From positions 62,001-126,000 of the forward strand of contig NZ_BAGK01000071.1 in NCBI RefSeq assembly GCF_000308795.1: a stretch of DNA of 64,000 bases, in the 5' to 3' direction. Positions 45,084-54,103 of the stretch are shown piece by piece. How positions within the stretch are numbered: position 1 is the stretch's first letter; each line of letters starts with the position of its first letter. A model generated the notes under the pieces. It made no database searches, was not told the origin of the DNA, and saw nothing but the letters and a program-made list of their open reading frames with translations. The translations under genes and the position numbers were made by a program. Source of the DNA: Nocardia thailandica NBRC 100428 (GTDB taxonomy: Bacteria > Actinomycetota > Actinomycetes > Mycobacteriales > Mycobacteriaceae).

Positions 45084-45779
45084 TTGAGCGACGAGTCTGC
45101 CGCCGCGCGAACGGAACTCCTCCCTGGCGAGCGTCGCGCCGCCGGAGGCTATCTCGCGACACGTGACGATGTGCTCGCCGGACTCTCGTCCGTCGTCGTG
45201 CCCGAACTCGTCGCCGGAGTGCCGTTGGCGGCCACCGTCACGATCGGCGAGCTCGCCGACGCGGGAGCGATCACGGTGCTGGAATCACCGCCGACACTCG
45301 GATCGGGCTCGGGGGATTCGCCGATGCTCACCGCGAAAGATGTCCGCCTCGAGCGGAATCCGTCGGATTCGGGCGATCCAGGGACCCCGGGGGCGGTCTC
45401 GACGCGATTCGGTGACCTACTCGTCGTCCTCGGAGCGGGCCCGCTGTCGGTGCGCGTGATCGACTCGGCCGTGCTGGTCGCGCCCGGCGTGACCGTGGTT
45501 CGCGTGAATCCCGAGGTGATCGATCGGTACTTTCTCGCCGGGATACTTCGCGCAGCCGCGGACCGCGCCGACGGGCGCCTGCTCGACCTGTATCCCGTGA
45601 CGTTCCCGAGGATGCCCTTCGCCGAACAGGCCGCGCGGGGAGAGGCAGTCGCGCAGCTGATCGCGGCCGAGACCGCCTTCCGGAGGCAGCGGACAGCAGT
45701 CGAACAGCTCGTGCGTGAGGGCTTTGCCGGCCTCGCCTCCGGTGCGCTGAAGCCCGCCGGCGACCCAGTGCGGGGCTGA
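45084..45779 (+). CDS. Half of a type I specificity subunit (HsdS-like), stand-alone
   Basis: A 231-residue protein from TTG 45084, preceded by GGAGGTGAAGG. After a helical N-terminus (RAAGGYLATRDDVLAGLSSV) it has one target-recognition-like beta domain (ATVTIGELADAGAITVLESP, TRFGDLLVVLGAGPLSVRV, VVRVNPEVIDRYFLAGIL) and ends in the conserved-region helix (AEQAARGEAVAQLIAAETAF onward), the dimerisation coil of HsdS. True HsdS has two such halves; a single half can dimerise to recognise a palindrome. It resembles the C-terminal part of the methylase at 10502. No HsdM is adjacent; the nearest methylase is the divergent Eco57I-type gene. The next gene starts 2 bp after its stop, so it is coupled to the kinase. 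Pairing with any methylase is inference. Confidence 0.75.
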   Translation: MSDESAAARTELLPGERRAAGGYLATRDDVLAGLSSVVVPELVAGVPLAATVTIGELADAGAITVLESPPTLGSGSGDSPMLTAKDVRLERNPSDSGDPGTPGAVSTRFGDLLVVLGAGPLSVRVIDSAVLVAPGVTVVRVNPEVIDRYFLAGILRAAADRADGRLLDLYPVTFPRMPFAEQAARGEAVAQLIAAETAFRRQRTAVEQLVREGFAGLASGALKPAGDPVRG

Positions 45780-45781
45780 GC

Positions 45782-47185
45782 GTGCCGCCGAAGATCATCG
45801 CCGATCGATACGAGCTGATCGAGGTCATCGGCCGAGGTGGCATGGGACAGGTGTTCCGGGGGTTCGACCGGCAGCTCAAGCGGCGGGTCGCGGTGAAGTT
45901 CATCCACGCCCACCTGGCGGGGGACCAGGAATGGGAGAAGCGGTTCGCCCGCGAGGCCGAACTCATGGCTCGGATGAGTCACCCAGGGATGCCCGCCGTC
46001 TACGACGCGGGGATCGACCCGGGCCCGCCGGACCGGCCCTACCTGGTCATGGAATACATCGACGGTGTCACCCTCGACGATGTGCTCGCCGCCCGCGGGC
46101 GGTTGCCGGTCGGGGCCGTCGCCTGTATCGGCGCGCAGACCGCTGCGGTGCTCGCGGAAGCGCACGGGCACAGCATCTTCCACCGCGACCTCAAACCGTC
46201 GAACCTCATGCTCTGCGCCGACGGGTCCGTCCGGGTGCTCGACTTCGGAATCGCGGTGGCGCTCGAAGCCGGACACGACCGGCTCACCCGGACGGGGTCG
46301 GGAATCGGTACACCGGAATATATGGCGCCGGAACAGGTCCGCGGGCACACCGTGGTGCCGCAGACCGACCTGTACGCGCTGGGACTGGTCATGTTCGAAC
46401 TGCTGACCGGGGTCAGGGCAATGGCCGGTGCCTCGAACATCGACACGATGATCAATCAGATCAACGGTCAACCGCCCCCGCTGGAACGCGAACGCGATGA
46501 CGTGCCCGCGGAACTGGCGGCACTGATCGGCACAATGCTGGCCAAACAGCATTCGCACCGGCCCGCCGACGCCGCGGCGGTCTACTCGGTGCTGCTGCGA
46601 TACGTCGGCTCCCTCGACAGTCTGCTCGACCACCCGGACCCCGCCAGCCCGGCCCGCATGTACGCGACGGTGCTCGGCGCGGCGGCCGGTACGCCGGAAC
46701 CGAACCCGGCGCGAAGACCTGCGCCCGGCACCGTCGCACCGGATTTCACCCGGGGCGACCTCGCTCGCGCGCTGCGGCATGCCCACGACCTGGCCGACGA
46801 GTCCCGGTATGTGCCCGCCATCGGCGAACTGCAAACCGTCCTGGCGATCGCCGTGCCGCGACTGGGTGGCCGCGACGTGGATGTGATCGACGCGCGGATC
46901 CGGCTCGCCGACTTGTGCGCGGAATCCGGTGATCACGAACAGGCCATCCGCCGCTACAGTGAGCTGATCGACGATCTCACCGCCGAACGCGGACCCTACG
47001 ACGATCAGGTGATCTTGTGCCAGCGGCAACTCGCGCGAGCGCAGGTCGACAGCGGGCAGGTGCGGGCCGCGCTCACCCGCCTGCGCCGGCTACACGCCCA
47101 GCTCGCGGCCTGGCACGGATCCGATGACCGCCGCGTCGTGCAGTTCGCGGAGATGATCGAACAGATCCGCGCGGCCAACCGTTAG
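45782..47185 (+). CDS. Ser/Thr protein kinase with C-terminal helical repeats
   Basis: A 467-residue Hanks-type kinase from GTG 45782. The catalytic domain (about 8-270) is complete: ELIEVIGRGGMGQVF (Gly loop), VAVKF (Lys near 40), HRDLKPSN near 134 (catalytic Asp), DFG near 153, GTPEYMAPEQ and TDLYALGLVMFELLTG. There is no membrane segment, so unlike PknB-type receptors it is cytoplasmic. The C-terminal 130 residues have a tetratricopeptide-like pattern (IRLADLCAESGDHEQAIRRY; QLARAQVDSGQVRAALTRLR). Kinases occur in defence (PglW of Pgl/BREX type 2, Stk2), where they signal infection. Here it sits between a specificity half and two giant helicases and is probably co-transcribed with the former. 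Phosphorylation of the helicases or of the TerD protein is possible but untested. Confidence 0.88.
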   Translation: MPPKIIADRYELIEVIGRGGMGQVFRGFDRQLKRRVAVKFIHAHLAGDQEWEKRFAREAELMARMSHPGMPAVYDAGIDPGPPDRPYLVMEYIDGVTLDDVLAARGRLPVGAVACIGAQTAAVLAEAHGHSIFHRDLKPSNLMLCADGSVRVLDFGIAVALEAGHDRLTRTGSGIGTPEYMAPEQVRGHTVVPQTDLYALGLVMFELLTGVRAMAGASNIDTMINQINGQPPPLERERDDVPAELAALIGTMLAKQHSHRPADAAAVYSVLLRYVGSLDSLLDHPDPASPARMYATVLGAAAGTPEPNPARRPAPGTVAPDFTRGDLARALRHAHDLADESRYVPAIGELQTVLAIAVPRLGGRDVDVIDARIRLADLCAESGDHEQAIRRYSELIDDLTAERGPYDDQVILCQRQLARAQVDSGQVRAALTRLRRLHAQLAAWHGSDDRRVVQFAEMIEQIRAANR

Positions 47186-47257
47186 CTGTACAGACCTGCC
47201 GCCGTGCTGGCAGGCCGGGTCCCGGCAACGCTGCGCTGGCAGGCCTCCCCCGGGAGG

Positions 47258-47286
47258 TTGAGGTTACCCACCTCCGAAGTCATAAA
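47258..47286 (+). promoter_or_regulatory. Candidate promoter of the giant-helicase pair
   Basis: TTGAGG (47258-47263) and CATAAA (47281-47286) with a 17-bp spacer, in the 167-bp gap before the helicase gene. The spacer contains a short dyad (GAGGT, then ACCTC). Two copies of GCTGGCAGGCC lie just upstream (47206 and 47235). Evidence is limited to box similarity. Confidence 0.35.
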
Positions 47287-47352
47287 ACGCGCCACCGAGA
47301 GCGGTGTCTGGCACACTGGTCCGGCTCGCACTGACAGGGGTGGTGGACGAAG

Positions 47353-50300
47353 GTGAATGTGGCGAACGCGCGGTTCCCCGATGACAGCAGCTATCGCACG
47401 GCGCTGGCCGGTACGGTACAGGTCTGGCGGGAAGCGCTCATCGACCTGAGCAGCCGAAACCGACTGCTCAACTACAAAGCCACGCGCCTCACCTCGCTGG
47501 AGCTGACCAATCCCGGCGCGGAAAATATCCTCGCCGCGCTCGGTCGCGGGATCCGATTTGCGCCGCTGCCCGACGCCGACGACGATCCAGGAAGGGGTCC
47601 GGCGATCCGTGCGACGCGCTCGGCGTCGCCGACCGAGATCGTGACCGAAAAATCCACCACCAAGTCCCTGCACGCGACACTGAAAGCCCTGCAGCGCAAG
47701 GCAACCCAGATCTACAACGACTACGGCCTGTGGACGCTGCAGCTGGGCATCGGCAACCTGAACTGGCGGGAGGACAAGGCCGCAACAGGGTGCGACGCTC
47801 CACTGATCCTCATCCCTGTCCGAATCGAGCGCGACAAACGCGGCGACTATCTGCTCACCCTCAATTCCGATGACGACGCCCGGTTCAACCCCGCGCTGCG
47901 CATCAAACTCGAGCAACTGCACCTGGACTGGAACGTCGCCGAGAAGTATCAGCCCGACGAACTCGCGCAGGTCCTCGTGGCGACCACCGCCCTGGTGGCG
48001 AACAAGCCGTCCTGGACTGTGTCGGCGCGGGTGGTGCTCGGGATCTTCGCCTCCCACAAAGAGGCGATGTACCAGGACCTGCGCGACAACGTCGACGCGG
48101 TGATCGCCAGTGATCTGGTCGGCGCGGTGGCGCTGGGAGCCGACGCCCGGATCGACAGTGCGCGGTTCGTCTTCGATCCGATCGAACTCGATCGCATCGA
48201 TGAGGTCGCGCCACCCGAGGACACGCCGCTGGTGCTCGACGCGGATTCCTCCCAGCGCCAGGCGGTCGCCGCCGCGGTCGGGGGCAACTCGTTCGTGCTC
48301 GACGGACCACCCGGAACCGGCAAGAGCCAGACCATCACCAACATCATCGCGGCTCTGCTGCACGCCGGGCGATCGGTGCTGTTCGTCTCGGAGAAAGCGG
48401 CCGCGCTCGACGTGGTGCTCAACCGGATGCGCACGGTCGGCCTCGACGGTTACGTTCTCGCGCTGCACAGCAACAACACCTCGCGGAAGGCGGTCGCGCA
48501 AGAACTCGGCCGCGCGCTGGTCGAGCAGCCCGCCCCGGTGCCGATGCGTCCCGAGGCGCTCGACGACCTGCGCGCCACCAGGCAGGCGCTGAGCGGCTAC
48601 GCCCAGGCGATGAACCAGACCAGGATGCCGTTCGAGGCCTCGATTCACGAGGTCATCGGACGCCTGGGGCAACTGGCCGACACCGCCCTCGCCGACCATC
48701 TGCTGCCCGGACCGGGGAATCGTGGATTCGCCGTCGATCGCCTCGATCAACGCACACTGCGGGACCTGCTTGCAGCCGCCGAGACGATCGCGGACGTCTA
48801 CGGCACCGTCTACGCCGAGGCGTATCCGTGGCGGGGCGTGATCACCGGATCCGAAAGCCCCGAAGTAGTACTGCGGCGCGCCGATGCCGCGCTGACCCAG
48901 CTCCGCGCGGTGGTGGCGGAATTCGCCGGTCTGGCGCCGGAATCCGGCGCCATCGATGACGAACCGGGCTTGGACCGGCTGGCGAATCTGATCAGGTTGC
49001 TCGCGATGCGGCATCCGGTACCCGAATCCTGGTTGTCGGCTGGGGGTTTCGATTCTGTCGTCGAGACTCCGGTACGTGACTTCCTGGCGCAACTGTACGA
49101 CGTGCAGCAGGCGCGGACCAGGGCCGAACAGCTCGGTGGTGACCGGTGGGACGAGGTGCCCGAGTCGCTCGATCCGGATCCGCCCGCCGAGGAACAGGCG
49201 CTGCCCGCCCTCACCCCGGCAGGCATCGAACCCGCCGACCTCGCCATCCCGTATCTGAAAGAAGCGTGGACGAAGTTCGTCGAATGGATCGACGATCTGG
49301 AATCGCTGATCGATACCGTCACCGGACTGGCTGAATCCTTTGGTCTGCTCGCGCCGGGCACTCCGGAGGAAGTGCGCGGCCTCTGTCAGCTGAGCAGGCT
49401 GGCCGCCGCCGAGAACCTGCCACCCGCGGAAGTACTGGAACCCGGTGGCCCGGAACGGGCCGACGGCGCGGCAGTCGTTGTCGTCGCCCAGGCGTTGCGG
49501 CGCTTCGCGGTACGGCGCGGCGCCGTGCTGTCAGCCCAGCAGCGGGCCGCCGTCGGCCTGGGTGCCAACTGGCTGCGGGTTCCGCGGGACTGGTCGGCGA
49601 CCCCGCCCATCAGTGAGGTGGAGCTGGCGCGACTGACACCGGCCGGGATCGACTTGTCGGCATTCACCGGACCACGAGCGGCCGAGAACTACAGCCGATT
49701 CGAGCTACTGGTTCAGCGGTTCGAGACCGCCGCGCGCCAGGCCGAGGCGATCGCCCTGCAGATCGGGATCGACCCGGAGATCCCGGTGGCCGATCTGGGC
49801 AGGCTGGTCGAGCTCGCCGACCTCGCCAGGATGCCGAATCGAGCGCTGCCGCAATGGTTCACACCCGACGGTGAAGTCCTGGTCGAGCAGATGGTCGCCG
49901 CTCTCACCGCCGCGCATGCCGAACTCGCGGCGGCCCGAGAAGTCGCGACCACGATCTTCGAGCCCGAACTCGTTCGCAACCCCGATGTTCCGGAAGCGAT
50001 CGCGCGGTTGCAGGAACGCGGGCCGGGGTTCGGCAGGGGCCTGGTCAAACAGGTGCGAGACGATCGCAAGCTGATCGGGAGACTCACTGTCACCGGTTCC
50101 TGGCGTAAGGACCTGCACTCCCACCTCGCAGACGCGCTGCGTTGGTACCGGGCACAGGAGCAGTTCACCGCGATCACCGGCGAATACGCCGGGCTCCTGG
50201 GGCGCTATCTCGTCGACGGGGAACCGGACGTGCCCGCCGTCGTGGCCGCGACCGAGCAGTCGCGCCGGGTGGTCCGACTCGCCGGTTGCGGCCCCGCTGA

Positions 50301-53300
50301 CCACCGGGCCCGCGGCCTGCTCGCCGGCATCTTCGCCGACGGTGTCGCCGACGATCCGGTCCTGGCCTGCCGCCGCGCCGATCTCTCCGCCGCCATCCAG
50401 TCCTGGGACGAAGAATGCACGCGGGCGCCACTGGCCGCTGTCGTCGGCGAGCTGGCCGGACAGACGCCCGCCGCGGTCGCCAGGTGGCTACGGGCACACC
50501 TGGACCCACTGAAGCGTGCCGAAACGCTGATCGAATCGACCAGCGCGCTGCCCGCTCCGGGCGACGGTGCAGTGGCGAATCTGACCCTGGCAGACGCGCG
50601 CGAAATGGTACACCTGGCGCAGGTCGCACAGGTGGCAACGGCCGACTTCGACAACCGCCAGGAAGTCGATCGGCGGGTGCTCGGTCCCTGGTACCGCGGA
50701 CTCGACACCGACTGTGGGCGTCTCTCGGCTGATCAGACCGAGATCCCGGCCGGGTGTGAGCCGATGTGGCGATTGCTCGAGCGCGCCCAGGCGGCCTCGG
50801 CGACTGCATCGGTGCCACCGGAGGCCATGCGGCTTCTCGGGCGGTACGCCGCGATCGAGGAATACGGTACGCGCGCACTGGCGGACGCCCTGCAGGCCGC
50901 GACGGTGATCGTGCGTGATGCCGGTGCGGCGGTGCTGGATCCCGTCCGGCGCCGGCGCTTGTGCGGTGTTCTCGCCGACGACGGCCCGCCGCGGCCGGAC
51001 CTGGCGCGCAAGGGTGAGAAAGTGGCTGTCGCCCTGGATATTTGGATCGATCGCACTGCGGAGCACCACGCGACCGCACTGCTGCAGAAGCTGCCGCTGG
51101 CCACATCGATCGAATGGATGCGGGCGCACCTCGAACCGTTCCGTCGCGCCGTCGACTTCACCGGCACCGTGTCCCGGGTCGTCGGGAACAGCGAACTCAC
51201 GCTGTCGCAGGCTCGCCGGACGGTCGACATGATCCGGAAGGCGCGGCTGGCGGAGGAGTCGCTGAGAGCGGGCGAACAGCAGTGGTCGGCGCTGTTCGGG
51301 CAGCTCTATGCCGGTGCCGGCACCGACGCCGACCAGATCGGGGCCGCGCTGGATTGGGCGCGCGGCGTCCGGCGAGCCGCGAACCCCCGCAACTACCACG
51401 GCAGTGGTGGCGCCGTCCGCAGCGGTCACGGGCTACCGCCCCTTTCGGAGACGGCCGCACGGGTCATGCTCGACGCCGCGCCGGAGACCACGTTCGCTCA
51501 CGACCGCGAACAGTGGAACCAGCGGCGAGCGGAATTCGGCGACTGCTTCGGCGTACCCCATCGCGACGCCGCCCGACAGCGGCTCACCGGCTCGCTGTCC
51601 GGCGCGGCGGAGTGGCTGGGGCAGCTGGGCGGCGACCCGAACGGACCCGACGCCTGGTATCGGTACGCCTCGGCCGTCGCCGGTCTGACTACGCACGGCC
51701 TGCGAGGACTGCCCGAGAACGCGGCCAGGGAGGGCTTCGAGATCGCCGATCTGGAGTGGATCCTCGAGAAGTCCGTGCTCACCGCCTGGGTCGATCAGCA
51801 GCTGGAACGTGACCAGCGACTGTCTCCGCTACGGGCCGACGAACGCGAACGGGAAGTGGTCCGGTTCCGCGAAGGCGACCTGTCGCTGATCCGCAACGCA
51901 CCGGCCAAGGTGATCGACAAAGTCAACCGCCAGCGCCCACAGAACATCACCATCGGTAGCGGGGCGACGATTCTGCGGGAGGCCGAGAAGAAGACACGGC
52001 ACATGCCGGTGCGCAAGCTGCTCGGTGACTGCGGCGAGATCGTCCGCCGGATCAAGCCGTGCTTCATGATGAGCCCGCTGACCGTGAGCCAGTTCCTGCC
52101 GCCGGACTTCCGCTTCGATGTCGTCATCTTCGATGAGGCCTCGCAGGTCCTGCCCGAGGACGCGGTGAATTCTCTGTACCGGGCCCGGGCACTGATCGTC
52201 GCCGGTGACCAGAACCAGCTCCCACCTACCTCCTTCTTCAGTGTCACCGGCGACGCGGGCGAGGCCGAGTACACCGAGGACGGGGTCGACCAGTTCGAAT
52301 CGGTGCTCGGACTCTGCAAAGGCAGCGGCGTGCTGCGTGGACTACCGCTGCGCTGGCACTACCGCAGCAGGCACGAAGACCTGATCGCGTTCAGCAACAA
52401 CGACTTCTACGACAACAAGATGATCACCTTTCCGGGTGTCTACGAGACCGGGCCCGATATCGGCGTCGAGTTCTTCAAAGCCGACGGGGTCTACGACCGT
52501 GGCGGTCGCCGCGACAACCCCCGGGAAGCCGCACTCGTCGCACAGCGGGTCATCCACCATTTTCGGACCCGGTCCGAGCTCACCCTGGGGGTCGTCGCAC
52601 TCTCCAAATCGCAGGCCGAGGCCATCGAGGCGGCGGTCGCCGACGCGCGCGCCCGGCACCCCGAACTCGAAAAGCATTTCAGCGACGACCGGCTCGACGG
52701 CTTCTTCGTGAAGAACCTCGAATCGGTCCAGGGTGACGAACGCGATGTCATCATCCTGTCGGTCGGATACGGCCCCGACAAGGACGGCAAGCTGCGCTCC
52801 GAATTCGGGCCGATCAACCGCAGTGGTGGCTGGCGGCGCCTGAATGTCGCGGTGACTCGGGCGCGGCAGCGCGTCGAGCTGGTCGCCTCCTTCTCCGGCG
52901 CCGAGCTCGGAACGCCGCCCAACGACGGTGTGCACCACCTCAAGCGGTATCTGCAGTACGCCGAATCCGGCTCCGGAATGCTGGCCGCGGCGGTCGCGCC
53001 CGACGAGCGGCCGCACATCGAGAACCCATTCCTGGAAGACGTGGCCTCCCTGCTGACGGAATGGGGATACGACGTGGTTCCCCGGATCGGCGTGGCGGGG
53101 TACCGGATCGACCTGGCCGTACGGCACCCGCAACATCCGGGAGTGTTCGCCCTCGGCATCGAATGCGACGGGCCGATGTACGACTCGACCCGGGTCGCCC
53201 GCGATCGGGACCGGCTGCGGGAAGATGTCCTGGTCAACCTCGGTTGGACGATGCACCGCATCTGGGGAACCGCGTGGCACCGGGACCGGCCGGGTGAGCT

Positions 53301-54042
53301 GGCGCGGCTCCGATCGGCCGTCGAAGCCGCCGTGACCGGTGATCCGCGCCCGGCGCGGCCCCCTGCCGCCCCGGTAAACATCGAGAAGCCGACACAGGCA
53401 TCAGGTACCGGCACGGTGCCACCGGCGGAGAACACGAGGGCCGCGTCGGCGGCCACGCCGTCCTGGGCGACCGAGTACGACGGCTACTCGGTGAGCGAAC
53501 TGCACCGGATGCGAACCGACCTCGCCGACCGCACAGGACAACCATGGGTGGCCGTGCAGGACCGGGAGGCGCAACCGCTCATCGCGGAGATCTGCCTGGC
53601 GATCGTCCGGCGGGAAGGACCGATCGAGCTGGACATGCTGGTCGCCCGGATCCGGGACGCGTGGGCGCTCGGCCGGGCCGGCGGGGTGGTGCGCAACCAG
53701 GTCGAGACGGTGCTGGCCCGCTCGGCTGCTCAGGGCACACTGCACTGCGAGGGCACCACCTATACCATCCCCGGAATCGCGGTGGAGACGGTGCGCACGC
53801 CGACCGCCATATGCGCGCGCCTCGTCGGGCAGGTGCCCGCGCCTGAACGGAAGCTGGCGATCACCTCGATGGTGCGGGACACCGTCGGAGCGCAACGCGC
53901 TGAACTGGTCAAGGAAGTCGCCCGCTTGTTCGGCTGGAACCGGGTCGGCACCGAAATCCGGGTGGCGCTCGAGGGTGACCTCGACGACCTGATCCGCGCG
54001 GGCATTGTCCGCGAAGCGTCGAAAGGGCTCAGCTATGGGTAG
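47353..54042 (+). CDS. Giant DUF4011-SF1 helicase-Vsr-like nuclease (Hhe-like)
   Basis: A 2229-residue protein from GTG 47353 (GTG 47359 also possible). Domains in order: a DUF4011-type N-terminus (VWREALIDLSSRNRLLNYKA); SF1 helicase lobe 1 with GPPGTGKS near 318-325; a helical insert of about 1200 residues; VVIFDEASQVLPEDA near 1588-1602, VAGDQNQLPPTSFF, HYRSRHEDLIAF and SVQGDERDVIILSVGYGPDK (lobe 2); a Vsr/DUF559-like nuclease near 1890-1985 (YRIDLAVRHPQ, IECDGPMYDSTRVARDRDRL, GWTMHRIWGTAWHRDR) with Asp, Glu and Asp in place; and a DUF3320-like winged C-terminus. This is the layout of Hhe, a one-gene anti-phage helicase-nuclease. The helicase gene that follows has related layout, so they may act as a pair. 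Recognition of the architecture is strong; anti-phage activity is inferred. Confidence 0.87.
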   Translation: MNVANARFPDDSSYRTALAGTVQVWREALIDLSSRNRLLNYKATRLTSLELTNPGAENILAALGRGIRFAPLPDADDDPGRGPAIRATRSASPTEIVTEKSTTKSLHATLKALQRKATQIYNDYGLWTLQLGIGNLNWREDKAATGCDAPLILIPVRIERDKRGDYLLTLNSDDDARFNPALRIKLEQLHLDWNVAEKYQPDELAQVLVATTALVANKPSWTVSARVVLGIFASHKEAMYQDLRDNVDAVIASDLVGAVALGADARIDSARFVFDPIELDRIDEVAPPEDTPLVLDADSSQRQAVAAAVGGNSFVLDGPPGTGKSQTITNIIAALLHAGRSVLFVSEKAAALDVVLNRMRTVGLDGYVLALHSNNTSRKAVAQELGRALVEQPAPVPMRPEALDDLRATRQALSGYAQAMNQTRMPFEASIHEVIGRLGQLADTALADHLLPGPGNRGFAVDRLDQRTLRDLLAAAETIADVYGTVYAEAYPWRGVITGSESPEVVLRRADAALTQLRAVVAEFAGLAPESGAIDDEPGLDRLANLIRLLAMRHPVPESWLSAGGFDSVVETPVRDFLAQLYDVQQARTRAEQLGGDRWDEVPESLDPDPPAEEQALPALTPAGIEPADLAIPYLKEAWTKFVEWIDDLESLIDTVTGLAESFGLLAPGTPEEVRGLCQLSRLAAAENLPPAEVLEPGGPERADGAAVVVVAQALRRFAVRRGAVLSAQQRAAVGLGANWLRVPRDWSATPPISEVELARLTPAGIDLSAFTGPRAAENYSRFELLVQRFETAARQAEAIALQIGIDPEIPVADLGRLVELADLARMPNRALPQWFTPDGEVLVEQMVAALTAAHAELAAAREVATTIFEPELVRNPDVPEAIARLQERGPGFGRGLVKQVRDDRKLIGRLTVTGSWRKDLHSHLADALRWYRAQEQFTAITGEYAGLLGRYLVDGEPDVPAVVAATEQSRRVVRLAGCGPADHRARGLLAGIFADGVADDPVLACRRADLSAAIQSWDEECTRAPLAAVVGELAGQTPAAVARWLRAHLDPLKRAETLIESTSALPAPGDGAVANLTLADAREMVHLAQVAQVATADFDNRQEVDRRVLGPWYRGLDTDCGRLSADQTEIPAGCEPMWRLLERAQAASATASVPPEAMRLLGRYAAIEEYGTRALADALQAATVIVRDAGAAVLDPVRRRRLCGVLADDGPPRPDLARKGEKVAVALDIWIDRTAEHHATALLQKLPLATSIEWMRAHLEPFRRAVDFTGTVSRVVGNSELTLSQARRTVDMIRKARLAEESLRAGEQQWSALFGQLYAGAGTDADQIGAALDWARGVRRAANPRNYHGSGGAVRSGHGLPPLSETAARVMLDAAPETTFAHDREQWNQRRAEFGDCFGVPHRDAARQRLTGSLSGAAEWLGQLGGDPNGPDAWYRYASAVAGLTTHGLRGLPENAAREGFEIADLEWILEKSVLTAWVDQQLERDQRLSPLRADEREREVVRFREGDLSLIRNAPAKVIDKVNRQRPQNITIGSGATILREAEKKTRHMPVRKLLGDCGEIVRRIKPCFMMSPLTVSQFLPPDFRFDVVIFDEASQVLPEDAVNSLYRARALIVAGDQNQLPPTSFFSVTGDAGEAEYTEDGVDQFESVLGLCKGSGVLRGLPLRWHYRSRHEDLIAFSNNDFYDNKMITFPGVYETGPDIGVEFFKADGVYDRGGRRDNPREAALVAQRVIHHFRTRSELTLGVVALSKSQAEAIEAAVADARARHPELEKHFSDDRLDGFFVKNLESVQGDERDVIILSVGYGPDKDGKLRSEFGPINRSGGWRRLNVAVTRARQRVELVASFSGAELGTPPNDGVHHLKRYLQYAESGSGMLAAAVAPDERPHIENPFLEDVASLLTEWGYDVVPRIGVAGYRIDLAVRHPQHPGVFALGIECDGPMYDSTRVARDRDRLREDVLVNLGWTMHRIWGTAWHRDRPGELARLRSAVEAAVTGDPRPARPPAAPVNIEKPTQASGTGTVPPAENTRAASAATPSWATEYDGYSVSELHRMRTDLADRTGQPWVAVQDREAQPLIAEICLAIVRREGPIELDMLVARIRDAWALGRAGGVVRNQVETVLARSAAQGTLHCEGTTYTIPGIAVETVRTPTAICARLVGQVPAPERKLAITSMVRDTVGAQRAELVKEVARLFGWNRVGTEIRVALEGDLDDLIRAGIVREASKGLSYG

Positions 54043-54103
54043 CGCACGTCGCTGACCGGGGGATACCGTCATACGGTTGGTCTGTTGTGTGAGGAGAGAT
54101 CGG